A stretch of 64,000 nt of DNA from Burhinus oedicnemus (Eukaryota > Chordata > Aves > Charadriiformes > Burhinidae). The position numbers and the translations under genes are program-made. Of the stretch, positions 54,101 to 63,673 are shown one piece after another; position 1 is the stretch's first letter; every line of letters starts with the position of its first letter. The notes beneath the pieces are model-generated. The model searched no databases and was not told where the DNA came from. It saw nothing but the letters and a program-made list of their open reading frames with translations. Location of the stretch: assembly GCA_008921705.1 (NCBI GenBank), contig VFFE01007186.1, forward strand, positions 1,427,122 to 1,491,121. Reading direction: 5' to 3'.

Positions 54101-56531
54101 ATTGTGAGTTACTTTTCCCATTAGAATGCTTTTTCATTAGTTTTTGTATTTAGAAACAACATAGATTGTTTACTTTTTATTTGTCCTCTGCCAAAAGTAC
54201 ATGTTTATCTGACCTTTTTGTTCATTATTTCTTGTGGTGAGGGAAGGATGATACATCCAGAAAGATATAACCCAGCTGCTCCAGCCTGAATGAAAATTTT
54301 AAAGAAGAATTTTTGTTAGCTGTGCAACGATTCAGAAAATAAACTTGATTATTTTCTAAATGGAAATACGTTTATAAAGAAATAAGCCATACTACTCAGC
54401 TTATTCAGGCAAATCCACAATAGCTTTGGAATACAGAATAATGAGAACATAAGAATTTGTTAATATTAATATCAACTAAAATTGGTTTCAAAAATATTTG
54501 CTTCTATAGTAAACTTCCTTACCAAATTTTAAACAAAGTATATCTATTTGAACGATTTATTGAACAGTGCTCTGAGGTTAGGGTTTAAAATGATAAACAA
54601 ATTGCTACAAACAGAAATCAGTGTATTTAAAAATAACAGAGTATGTACATGCATATTTTTATTTCTGAATTTAAAAACTTATTCAAGTGGTAACTCTGCT
54701 GAAGGATTTTTCACCTCTTATGTATCTATTAATTTCAATGATATTATTGGTAGTAAAAAGCACGCAGGGTGCCTTGAGTTCATGCATGTCAAAAAGCAAA
54801 AAAAAAAAATCCCTTTAGAAATGTAAAACGTTTGAAATAAATTTTTAAAACAATAAAATCAGGTACGTTAAAATATTAATTTATTCATGAATGAGTCAAG
54901 TGAGATACTCCTCAGGGCATAATTTGTGATGTCATTTTAATTCCAAAATGCATGGCAGGGAAAAGCTCAAGAAATTATGCACAGTATAATAGAAAACAAA
55001 GAATTCATTCAAAGAGCAGTTAATGTTATGGAATGAAATTCATTCCAGAGGAAAGGGTTAGGACCCTGATTGAGCAAGGAATGCTCTCAATACACACCAA
55101 TGTTCTGTACACAAAAATAAGAGGTTTCATGCTAGGATTCTTGGGAAATACAGCTAAAAAATGAAAAATAAATGCTTATAAAGAGGCAGGCATAAAACTT
55201 ACAAGTATTAAAACTATCACTTTTTCTTCTGTCTTACCTTTTGTAATTTTTTTATTCATTTTTCTGAGCATTTTAACTTCTTTTCTTCTGCAGCCATTGT
55301 TGTTGCTCCCACAGTTTCACTAATTCTGCTGTTAGAGGGCTCTTGTACAAGAACGTTCTATGCCATCCTCACCATCCCATTCTCCCATGCTGAATCTCAC
55401 TTCTTGCTATAAGTATTTGCCTAAAAGTGTTACTTCTAATAAGAATGATTTAATGTAAAAAGGTTAATTAGATTAGTGATGGATATCATGATCATTAGTT
55501 CTCTATCCTCCTTACAGTTCTTGACTTTGGTAGCCTTTTCTGATCACAGTCTTTCTTTAATCATACCATCTCCTACATAGGTAATTTCCTGGATTTCACA
55601 GTAAGTGCCTCGTGCTTTATTTGCCCTCAGATTATTATGCAGCCTCACTGTTTTCTCAAAAAAAAAAAAAAAAAAATCTGTTAAAAAATTAATCTGATAT
55701 GTCTTTTTTGAGCTTTCCTCTTCCTTTAGTCCTCCAGGTGGTGACTTAAAGACCTGTCTTGTCTACTGCTTCCCCTCATTAAAACTAAAATTACTTCCTG
55801 ATTACAAATGCCCTCCTGTGGTTCCTTTTCCTTATGTATTCCTACACAGCCAAATTTCCAGCTTGTTTCAAATGTATTTGAAGAACCCTTTCTTCACTGG
55901 AAATATTTTTTTCTCTCCACTGTATGTATTCCTCCAAATTTTTGTTCCACTTCACTTTTTTTTTTTGCTTTCTAAATTTAAGAAACATTGTCATTAAAGT
56001 TTGTACTCAAGATAAAATTTTGCGCCACATTGTTCATAAGCTGCTGAGTGTCTCTGGGTCTTTCTGACTGTAACAGGACATGTGATTTCTCAAACAAGTC
56101 TGAAAGGATTGTTAATATACTGAAAGAAGTAAGACTGCGACAGCTATTTGCAACTGTCACATATGTTGAATTGCTCTACCACCAAGAAGTAGGGGCACTT
56201 AAATACTCCACAGTGAAAATGTCTTGCTTAGAGAATTTATTTATTGTTCCATTTCTATATTCCTTTTCTGTTAGAGTTGTACATGTATACCTGCTGTAAT
56301 ATGGCAGGGGTTTTTTTCCTAAAGTTCATATCAATCTTTATTGACATATAGTCCTTCATTCCCATATAATTTTTTTAAGAACTGTTATGTGCCAGTGGTA
56401 ATACAAGAAATCTTGGAGTAATTTTTGCAGCCTATCTATGTGATATATTTGAATGATAAACCTCAAAATGAATTACAAAATTATTTTTATGATTTAGGGT
56501 TGTTAAAAATAATCTTTACTGATTTTTAAGA
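51195..56531. other. AT-rich noncoding DNA, no gene seen
   Basis: No gene or clear repeat is recognised. The first 400 bases (to about 51600) are slightly richer in GC, with a 102-codon plus-strand frame (51209-51517) that has no family features. An A19 run lies at 55658-55676. Confidence 0.6.
55658..55676 (+). repeat. A19 homopolymer
   Basis: Nineteen A bases follow TTTTCTC. It is the longest homopolymer noticed in the window, and no retrocopy is recognised before it. Confidence 0.92.
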
Positions 56532-56750
56532 TCCCGTCTTCACTGAAATGGTTGCCAAGCATTGGAACAAGCTGTCCAGGGAAGTGGTGGAGTCACCATC
56601 CCTGGAGGTATTTAAAAGACATGTAGATGTGGTGCTTAGGGACGCGGTTTAATGGGGGAGTTGTCAGTGTTAGGTTTACGGTTGGACTTCATGATCTTAA
56701 AGGTCTTTTCCAACCTAAATGATTCTATGATTCTATGAATCTATGATCAT
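56532..56750 (+). mobile_element. CR1 LINE, short 3'-end fragment
   Basis: The fragment begins within the last part of the CR1 protein (TTCACTGAAATGGTTGCC, CATTGGAACAAGCTG, GGAAGTGGTGGAGTC) and continues through the 3' UTR (TTGGACTTCATGATCTTAAA, TTTTCCAACC) to a tail with several ATTCTATG units at about 56722-56750. It has the same organisation as the last 220 bases of the copy ending at 58963, and both lie on the plus strand. The fragment is too short to encode anything. Confidence 0.95.
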
Positions 56751-57411
56751 GTACAGGTTACTAAAAGGATGTAATATTTATTTTATTAAATGAAATTACA
56801 AGAGGTTTCTGCTTTGGGAAACCTGAGTTTCATGAGTGTGACAACTTTGACTAACAAGTTGTGTATGTGCACATTTCAATTTGCTATTTTGAATCTGCTT
56901 AACACTTTATAGTAATTTTCCATGTTGCAGTATATTCTGAAATCTATAATTGCTGTTGGCTAGTGTAACTATGATAGAATATTTAATGGAAACTTTTAAT
57001 TATATCCAGTAAAAGCATTCTAATAATAAGCTTTAACTGTAAGAAGTTCAAGTCCCATTTTCAAAGGAGGCTTAGCCAATTGGAAAGATGGTTTCTATGA
57101 AAGCAAAAATAGTATTTGGAGTGTAAAAACTAGGAATTTGCTATTTAACTCACTAAACTCTCTATGCAGCAGATATTGCATAGTAAGTGCTTAATGACAG
57201 GATCCAAAGCAAACATCAAAGTGAGTAGTTGTCCATTTGATTGCTTGGATGGGAAGACTGCCCTCTGCATCTTGTACAGAGGTTTTTCCATGTGTTGAAA
57301 GTACAGAGTAATGAACATTGTTCTGACTGTGTTTCTAAAGCTTTGGGTTTTTTTAAAAATCATGTCTTTTTTCCTTTTTGTAATTTACAAACAAATTATT
57401 TCCCCCCCATA
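56751..57411. other. Unique spacer between two plus-strand CR1 copies
   Basis: AT-rich sequence without a recognised repeat. A frame opening at 57241 runs on into the next CR1 copy, but its first 57 or so codons are flanking DNA, not CR1 protein. Confidence 0.6.
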
Positions 57412-58963
57412 ATCCAGGAGGAAGCAGTTAGTGACCTGCTACACCAACTGGACAGCCACAAGTCTATGGGCCCAGATGGGATCCACCCGAGAGTGCTGAG
57501 GGAGCTGACGGAGGAGCTTGCAAAGCCACTCTCCACCATTTATCAGCGGTCCTGGTCAACAGGGGAGGTCCCAGATGACTGGAGGCTTACCAATGTGACA
57601 CCCATCTACAAGAAGGGCCGGAAGGAGGATCCAAGCAATTATAGGCCTGTCAGCCTGACCTCAGTGCCAGGAAAGATCATGAAATGGTTCATCCTGAGTG
57701 CACTCACACAGCATGTGAAGGACAACCAGGGGATCAGGCCCAGTTGGCATGGGTTCATGAAAGGCAGGTCCTGTTTGACCAATCTGATCACCTTTTATGA
57801 CCAGGTGACCCACCTGGTGGATGAAGGAAAGGCTGTGGATGTTGTCTGCTTGGACTTTAGGAAGGCCTTTGACACAGTCTCCCACATCATTCTGCTAGAG
57901 AAGCTGGCAGCCCGTGGCTTAGACAGGTGTACTCTTCACTGGGTTAAAAACTGGCTGGATGGCTGAGCCCAGAGAGTTGTGGTGAATGGCGTTAAATCCA
58001 GCTGGCGGCAGGTCTCAAGCAGTGTTCCTCAGGGCTCAGTTTTGGGGCCAGCCTTGTTTAATATCTTTATTGATGATCTGGATGAGGGGATTGGGTGCAC
58101 CCTCCGTAACTTTGCAGATGACACCAAATTAAGCAGCAGTGTTGATCTGCTTGAGGGTAGCAAGGCTCTGCACAGACTGGATTGATGGGCTGAAGCCAAC
58201 AGCATGAGGGTCCTGCACTTGGGTCACAACAACTCCGGGCAACGCTACAGGCTTGGGGAGGAGTGGCTGGAAAGCTGCCTGGCAGAAAAGGATCTGGGGG
58301 TCCTGGTGGACAGCCGGCTGAACATGAGCCAGCAGTGTTCCCAGGTAGCCAAGAAGGCCAATGGCGTCTTGGCCTGTATCAAGAATGTGTGGCCAGCAGG
58401 AGTAAGGGAGTGATAGTGCCCCTGTACTCAGTGCTGGTGAGGCCACAGCTTGAGTACTGTGTTCAGTTTTGGGCGTCACAGTATAGGAGGGACCTTGAGG
58501 TGCTGGAGCATGTCCAGAGAAGGGCAACAAAGCTGGTGAAGGGTCTGGAGAGCGTCTTATGAAGAGCGGCTGAGGAATTAGGATTGTTTAGTCTGGAGAA
58601 GAGAAGGCTGAGGGGAGACCTTATTGCTCTCTACAACTACCTGAAAGGAGGTTGTAGTGAGATGGGAGCTGATCTCTTCTCCCAAGTAACTAGCGATAGG
58701 ACAAGAGGAAATGGGTTCAAGTTGCGCCAGGGGAGGTTTAGGCTGGACGTTAGGAAAAAATTTTTCACTGAAAGAGTGATCAAACATTGGAACAGGCTGC
58801 CCAGGGAGGTGGTTGAGTCAGCATCCCTAGATGTGTTTGAAAGTTGTGTAGATGTGGTGCTTAGAGACGTGGTTTAGTGGCAGACCAGGTAGAGTAGGGT
58901 CAATGGTTGGACTAGATGATCTTAAAGGTCTTTTCCAGCCTAAACAATTCTATGATTCTATGA
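57412..58963 (+). mobile_element. CR1 LINE, 1.55-kb copy with most of the reverse transcriptase, inactivated
   Basis: This is the longest young CR1 copy in the window. It enters the protein before the reverse-transcriptase domain (GPDGIHPRVLREL near 57470) and carries NYRPVSLTS (near 57637), motif A as VCLDFRKAFDTVSH (near 57844-57885), the [10 protein letters not shown] block (near 58021-58050) and catalytic FADDTKL with its Asp-Asp codons at 58117-58122. The thumb and C-terminal blocks follow ([48 protein letters not shown]), then the 3' UTR and an ATTCTATGATTCTATG tail. Four breaks inactivate it: TGA at 57964, TGA at 58183, a frameshift near 58380-58395 and TGA at 58560. The first 5' part of the element, including most of ORF2's endonuclease, is absent. 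Confidence 0.97.
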
Positions 58964-59429
58964 AGTACATCTGAGTATCTAGAAACTGGAGATATCCTGT
59001 AATACCATTAATAAACACAAAATCAAGGTGAAAAGTAGTCTGGAAACAAGGGAAAACATCCTGAGAAAGTAAGAATCGGTAACTGCTGTTAGCTGTTCTA
59101 ATTCATCAAAAAATAAAAACTGGTCTGAGAGAACAGAAAACATCATCATATATTGGCTGTTACCTGTGAAAAATAGAACTTAGAGCGTCTATTAGCTTCT
59201 TGAAGAGGTGGTGTCCTATGCCCTTTTACGCCTCTATAAAATGATTTACTTTCTATCCAAAATGAAGCTTCTCTCTCTGTGAAATTCCCATGCTGCATAT
59301 TTTTCTTTTTCCTAAACAGGTCTGTGTAAACTTTCTACAAGATCTTGAGCCCTCACCGGGGACACCTGGATGACTCTAAACTCCACTATGTGGATCATCT
59401 TCAAAGTAAGACTGTCTGTTACTCTATTG

Positions 59430-59560
59430 ATCCCCTTCTGGGCTCACTTCTGGGGCCAGTTCGGTTTGTCCTGCCACTCCTGGGATGGTTGGGTCCCCTT
59501 CTGGGATCGATTTGTCCTCCCCTCTGGGGTGGTTTGGCCCCCTTCTCTGTTCTGTCTAAT
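59430..59560 (+). repeat. Imperfect minisatellite inside LTR copy B
   Basis: Imperfect units of roughly 20-25 bases alternate a GGATGGTT or GGTTTG core with CCCCTTCTGGG-type linkers, for example near 59429, 59480, 59502 and 59527. The homologous region of copy A (about 50881-50950, minus strand) has a shorter version. Confidence 0.65.
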
Positions 59561-59765
59561 GTGTTTGGTGCAATACATATATGTAAACAATCTAGCATAA
59601 GTATATCTGCTGCTATATTATTAATAAGTTTGCTTCACTAGTGATAAGTTTGTAGTAACTTGTAATATTATATATATACTTGATTGCTGTTATTGGGTGC
59701 TGCTATAATTGACTATTGCTATAATACTCATTGCTGATAATTATTTGTAATAACTTGAGATAAAC

Positions 59766-59789
59766 ATATATATATATACACACACACAC
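59766..59789 (+). repeat. (AT)n(AC)n compound dinucleotide tract in LTR copy B
   Basis: Alternating AT runs into alternating AC over 24 bases. It is likely to be polymorphic, and copy A lacks it at the matching position. Confidence 0.9.
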
Positions 59790-59968
59790 TTTATTAATCA
59801 TAGATATACTTGCTAGTGGTGATTTTTGCCGTATTGGTGGTAATCTGTAACCAAGTAGCGAAATTTAGAGGATAAAGTCTCCCTGCCCTTGTGTATTGTG
59901 GAATGCTGTGAACCCATAGTCATGATCTCTATACACCCATAGAATGAGTAACCATTTAAGTCATTACA

Positions 59969-60839
59969 GAAGGCAACACAAATTAAATTTAAGCTTATAG
60001 ATGGTTAAAACTGCACAGAGAAGAAGGGAAATGCACACACGTGATTGTGTGAATGAACTGAAATGAACAAAACCACACACACATAGAACTAAAATGGACT
60101 TCTTAGGATATCATGCTCAATCCCCACTATTTCAGGCAGCTATGTTACACCATCTCACTCAAAACTTGATAAAATTCTATCCTGAAAATAACTGGAGTGT
60201 TGGAGGAAGAACAATTTCACCCATATTATTTTAATAAAAGGTGATTCTGCACACTTCTGATGGATAAATACCTTGCACTTGCAATCGAATTATTCTCATT
60301 AACACTTCACAACACTTATTACCAATCCAGTGTTGTTTCTTAGTTAAAATTGTTCTGGTTCTCTTTTGCTATTTGTACTGTTGAAGTGTTCATACAGAAA
60401 ATAATTTTTCTACTTAACTTTCATTTTCCTAGACTAAATAAGTCATTTAGAGTGTGTCTAAAGTAACAAGTGCAAGTAAGTGGAGGAATGTCTTCTTAGC
60501 ATTGCACAGAGTCACACAATTGGTTTAAATAGCTTCCAGATTAGAGCTGGGTCACTTCTTGTCAGTCTGAAGTAAATGTAAACCAAACATCTGTGCCCTT
60601 CTAGGTACCTCTAGTCTCCCTTATTGTCCTAGGATTCTAGTAGGGCTTCTTTGTTTTGTTGTCATCACATATAACCATCCTAGAACACCAACAACTGACC
60701 TGTCCATAGAGTTCCAGGTGAAGTCCAACCAGTGGGATCAAGTATGCAATTTTTACCTATCTCTCTGAGAAAAAACAGTACCAAAATTACCTTTCATACG
60801 ACTACATCATACTGTGGGACTCATACATTCTCTTCAAGT
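59969..60839. other. AT-rich noncoding DNA, no gene seen
   Basis: Unique-looking sequence between LTR copy B and an ancient CR1. No frame or repeat is recognised. Confidence 0.6.
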
Positions 60840-61480
60840 CATATTGTAAAGGATCTTAAAAAGGTATCTAGTCCCTCTGCTGACTCTAACAAAGAACAGC
60901 TATGTCATTAGGCATTTTCCCTATCTCTTCTTCAAAATTCCACAGCTTTTGTAGGCAATCTATTTTAGCACATCACTACTTAAACCATTAGAAAATGTTT
61001 CTCAGTTCAGGCTTGAATTTTCTGTTTTTCAGTGTAGGTTCATCACCAAGTCTTATCTTTTGTGGACTCAAAGGAACAACTATTTCCTGTTACCTTTGGA
61101 AAAACTTTTATTTGTTTGAAATCTGTGTGTGATCTTACTCTGTGTGTCTTCTATTTTTTAGATTAGCCAACTTTAGCTTGCTTTCTACATTATTTGTTTT
61201 GCATTCCTCTAGACCATCTCCAGTTTGACGGTTGTAACGCAGCACCCCAGTCCTTGATGTAATACAGCACCCAAAACTCCAACTCCAGGCTTAACTATGC
61301 TAAGCTATGACCTGCCTTTTGCAATGATATGCAGGTCCCAGTTTTTTTCACCTCACCTTGATGTCATTTTTTCAACTGACCTTCCCTATACACCTCTCTT
61401 AGCATAAGACGATTAATCATCCAAAGATCCTTTATCTCTTCTTTAATTATCACGGAACATAGACAGATTACCTCAGATTT
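60840..61480 (-). mobile_element. Ancient CR1-type LINE, 3' part (minus strand)
   Basis: On the plus strand the order of landmarks is that of the reverse complement of an old CR1 3' region: AAAGGATC with TATCTAGTCC (near 60849-60874), AATTCCACAGCTTTTG with TAGGCAATCTATTTTAGC (near 60936-60970), AATGTTTCTCAG (near 60993), CAAGTCTTATCTTTTG (near 61048), TCTAGACCATCTCCAG (near 61209) and CCAAAACTCCAACTCCAGGC (near 61271). Young avian CR1 copies in this window show the same sequence of steps (compare 6180-6700). Divergence is high and no frame remains. The part beyond about 61400 cannot be followed by eye. It is probably one element with the relic at 62647-63477. Confidence 0.8.
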
Positions 61481-62253
61481 GAATGTCTAAGTTTCAGATA
61501 TGTAAATAGACTGTGTGCATCCTATTTCATATGATGAAAATCACATTTTTACCCCAGGTTATCTGCAATCAAACAGAGGAATCCGGGCAAAGGCAGCACA
61601 AGACTAAAGCAAACTTTCACCTGGTCTCTGTCAACAGTCAGAAAAATGTTCTTAAGACCCCCTCTATTTCATTTTGAGCTCGCAACACTTTAATTAAAAA
61701 AACCAGATATATTTAAAACAGACAAGTTCTTAGGTATGCAAATATTTCTTCAAACTCAGAAAGACCAAGTAACCACCTTCAATCTAAATACAGTCTAAGA
61801 ACATGGTGCTACATTTAACTTAGATTACTTTATCTTTTTCAGTGCTTGAGTGGACATTTGAAAATCAGTGATGAGGCAGGTGGGTACTGATAAGGTTGAA
61901 GTCTAGGTCCTTGGCAGGGTGACAGAGAAAATTCTTAACAAAAGAAAGGTATCAAGAACCTAGAAGTTAAGTATTTGAAATAAGCTACTGGTATGATAGT
62001 ATATTCAAGTAACTTTACATTACAGACCTTACTTAACAGGTGAATAGATCTCAGGAAGTAGATGGACTCTGTGCCATATAAGTATATTCAAAATAATCCA
62101 GTGTTTTCCTTCCAGTCTCTGCCCTGTGATTTTTTAAAAAAACTTTTTTCTTAAATGTGTCACCATTCTCTTGATAAATCTAGGAAGTTGTTTTGGGTTG
62201 GTACCACATGGTTCTATGCACTAGTACTATTCACAGTTTTCATCAGTCTTGGG
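61481..62253. other. Poorly resolved interval within or beside an ancient CR1
   Basis: By position this should hold the reverse-transcriptase part of the ancient CR1, but I cannot recognise it. Either it is too decayed or other DNA has been inserted or substituted. No other feature is seen. Confidence 0.45.
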
Positions 62254-62259
62254 AAGAAT
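62254..62259. repeat. Target-site duplication AAGAAT (left copy)
   Basis: The six bases AAGAAT directly precede the LTR end at 62260 and are repeated exactly at 62641-62646, just after the other LTR end. Six-base duplications are usual for alpha- and betaretrovirus-type (ERVK-class) integration. Confidence 0.9.
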
Positions 62260-62640
62260 TGTTGACGCAGAAGGCTCGGACACAACACAACGACCAATAT
62301 GATCAGGTTAATGCCGCTTTATTGTGCAGATAACGTTGTGCTGTTCGAGATAACGCGCCAACAACTTACTGATTGGTTTACATCATTAAGCACGCGCCTA
62401 AGGATAGTCTTGATTGGCTCAAAGTACAAGTCCAAGCGGATGCTCTGTCTGCCTACATCCTGCCTCAAGTTCCACCTTCAGTGCAATCTCCTCCTCCATT
62501 CTTGTTTACTCTCTTACCGTGTTGACCGCAAGTAACCTTTCCACTAGAACACTTAAATGAGTTACCTACAGGCCACACACAGATCATTGAGACTTGGAGT
62601 GATCACAGGATGCTCACTTTCCATCAAGAATCTTCCCACA
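62260..62640 (-). mobile_element. Solo LTR of an ERVK/alpharetrovirus-like element, 381 bp, minus strand
   Basis: On the minus strand the LTR starts TGTGGGAAGATTCTTGATGG at 62640 and ends CTTCTGCGTCAACA at 62260, giving TG...CA ends. It is flanked by the exact 6-bp direct repeat AAGAAT. An AATAAA polyadenylation signal lies at 62318-62323 (minus strand), 58 bases before the 3' end. Two CCAAT boxes lie in the probable U3 (minus strand, 62412-62416 and 62372-62376). No clear TATA box is seen. Its compact size and the AATAAA-to-end layout resemble avian alpharetroviral LTRs. No retroviral gene is present, so homologous recombination between the two LTRs of a provirus most likely left this single copy. 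It sits inside or at the edge of an older CR1. Confidence 0.9.
62318..62323 (-). promoter_or_regulatory. AATAAA polyadenylation signal of the solo LTR
   Basis: AATAAA on the minus strand is followed by GCGGCATTAACC and then a GT-rich stretch (TTGGTCGTTGTGTTGTGTCC). That is a good downstream element for cleavage. It marks the R region of the LTR. Confidence 0.75.
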
Positions 62641-62646
62641 AAGAAT
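62641..62646. repeat. Target-site duplication AAGAAT (right copy)
   Basis: Exact copy of 62254-62259, immediately outside the LTR's TG end (minus strand). Confidence 0.9.
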
Positions 62647-63477
62647 GGAATAGTAATTATGCTTATCAAGATTATTGTTAATAATGTTTTTACTATAAGC
62701 AAACTGTAATGAACAAAGTCTTCCACTTTTCTTTTTGCTAGGAAAATATTTATGACCAGATAGTAAAGATGGTAGTCTGACATCAGGTACTTTGGTAAAT
62801 TCATGTTGCAACAGACTCTATTTTCCATTACCTTTCCTATCTTTATCAAGTACTTCAACAATTTCTCAAAAAGTTTACACATAACTCACATCAGGTTAAT
62901 GATCCTGTAGTTTCCTCAATCACATCTCTATTAAGTAAATATTGATACTACATTTGCTATTACTTCATGATAAAGACAGATTCATTAAAAAATGTTGTTT
63001 CTGGATCTATAATTTCATATACCACCTTTTTCAGTTTTTCTGCAGTGAATATCATATGATCCCCTTGACTTTGAGATCTTGAAACTTTGCTTTTACTTAA
63101 GAGGTAATAATATTTCTGTTTTCACATTCTCATTTAATGAATTAACCTGACTTTTTCATCATGTGCCATATCTTAATTCTTATTGAAAAGTGAGACAGAT
63201 ATTCTTTTAAGTTTTAGATGATGGTACATAGCTTAATAGCCTGGCTGAATAGGGACCTCATTTTTCTTCTGTACTTGTTCTCTTTTTATTTTTTTAACAA
63301 TGAACTTTTATTATTTCTATTAATTTCCTCTTTAGGGCTGAACTGGCTTGACTTTTTAGTAATACTTATTTTATCCCTATACCTCCTGATATCTAGGACT
63401 GTAATTTTATTTTCTAGTGAGTGTTGGTTTCTATTCCACACAGGCTTTCTACTTGCTTTTAATATCCTATCTGAGTG
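62647..63477 (-). mobile_element. Ancient CR1-type LINE, reverse-transcriptase part (minus strand)
   Basis: On the plus strand, landmarks follow the reverse complement of old CR1/L3-type reverse-transcriptase regions in order: TTTGGTAAATTCATGTTG (near 62791), TCAGGTTAATGATCCTGTAG with TTTCC (near 62891), TTGATACTACATTTGC (near 62942), TTTTATTATTTCTATTAATT (near 63306), ATTTTATCCCTATACCTCCT with GATATCTAGGA (near 63369), and ACAGGCTTTCTACTTGCTTT (near 63440). All frames are closed. It runs in the same direction as, and upstream of, the 3' relic at 60840-61480, so both are probably one insertion split by decay and by the solo LTR. Assignment is by remembered consensus pattern. Confidence 0.7.
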
Positions 63478-63600
63478 TGTGGTGGGTTGACCCTGGTTGG
63501 ACACCAGGTGCCCAACAAAGCAGCTCTATCACTCCCCATCCTCATCTGGGCAGGGGTGAGAAAATATAATTAAAAGCTCGTGAGTCGAGATAAGGGAGAC
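63478..63600 (+). mobile_element. Avian ERV-like repeat fragment
   Basis: The segment TGTGGTGGGTTGACCCTGG, then GGTGCCCAACAAAGC, CTCTATCACTCCCC, GAGAAAATATAA and GTGAGTCGAGATAAGG, is a sequence I recall as a dispersed retrovirus-derived repeat in bird genomes, starting at this same GTGGGTTGACC. Only about 120 bases are present. It abuts the ancient CR1 on the left and is lost at about 63600. Whether it is LTR or internal sequence, and its orientation, I cannot tell. Confidence 0.5.
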
Positions 63601-63673
63601 ATGGTTTGATTCTCCTGCAATGCTAGCTTTAAACTATTTTAATTCTACTTACTTAACCTCATTTTTTCAATTA

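Larger units (their letters stand above)
59158..59968 (+). mobile_element. LTR of an endogenous retrovirus family, copy B (plus strand)
   Basis: The element opens TGTTACCTGTGAAAAATAG at 59158 and ends CATTTAAGTCATTACA at 59968, matching both ends of copy A (50454-51194, minus strand). A TATAAAA box lies at 59235-59241. The polyadenylation-region landmark GAGGATAAAG is at about 59869-59878, with TTATTAATCATA upstream at about 59791. A GC-rich part at about 59430-59560 has repeated words of the type GGGATGGTT, GGTTTGTCC and TCCCCTTCTGGG; copy A has fewer such units, which accounts for part of the length difference (811 versus 741 bases). There is no adjoining retroviral gene and no exact target duplication, so an old solo LTR is the simplest reading. 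Confidence 0.85.

Noticed and set aside
57241..57411. First 57 or so codons of the 241-codon frame as a new N-terminal domain fused to reverse transcriptase
   Set aside because: The frame opens at TTG in AT-rich flanking DNA, and CR1 similarity starts only at about 57412. The upstream part is chance read-through into a truncated CR1.
56532..58963. The two neighbouring plus-strand CR1 fragments as one split element
   Set aside because: Both contain the same 3' end and their own ATTCTATG tail, so they are separate insertions.
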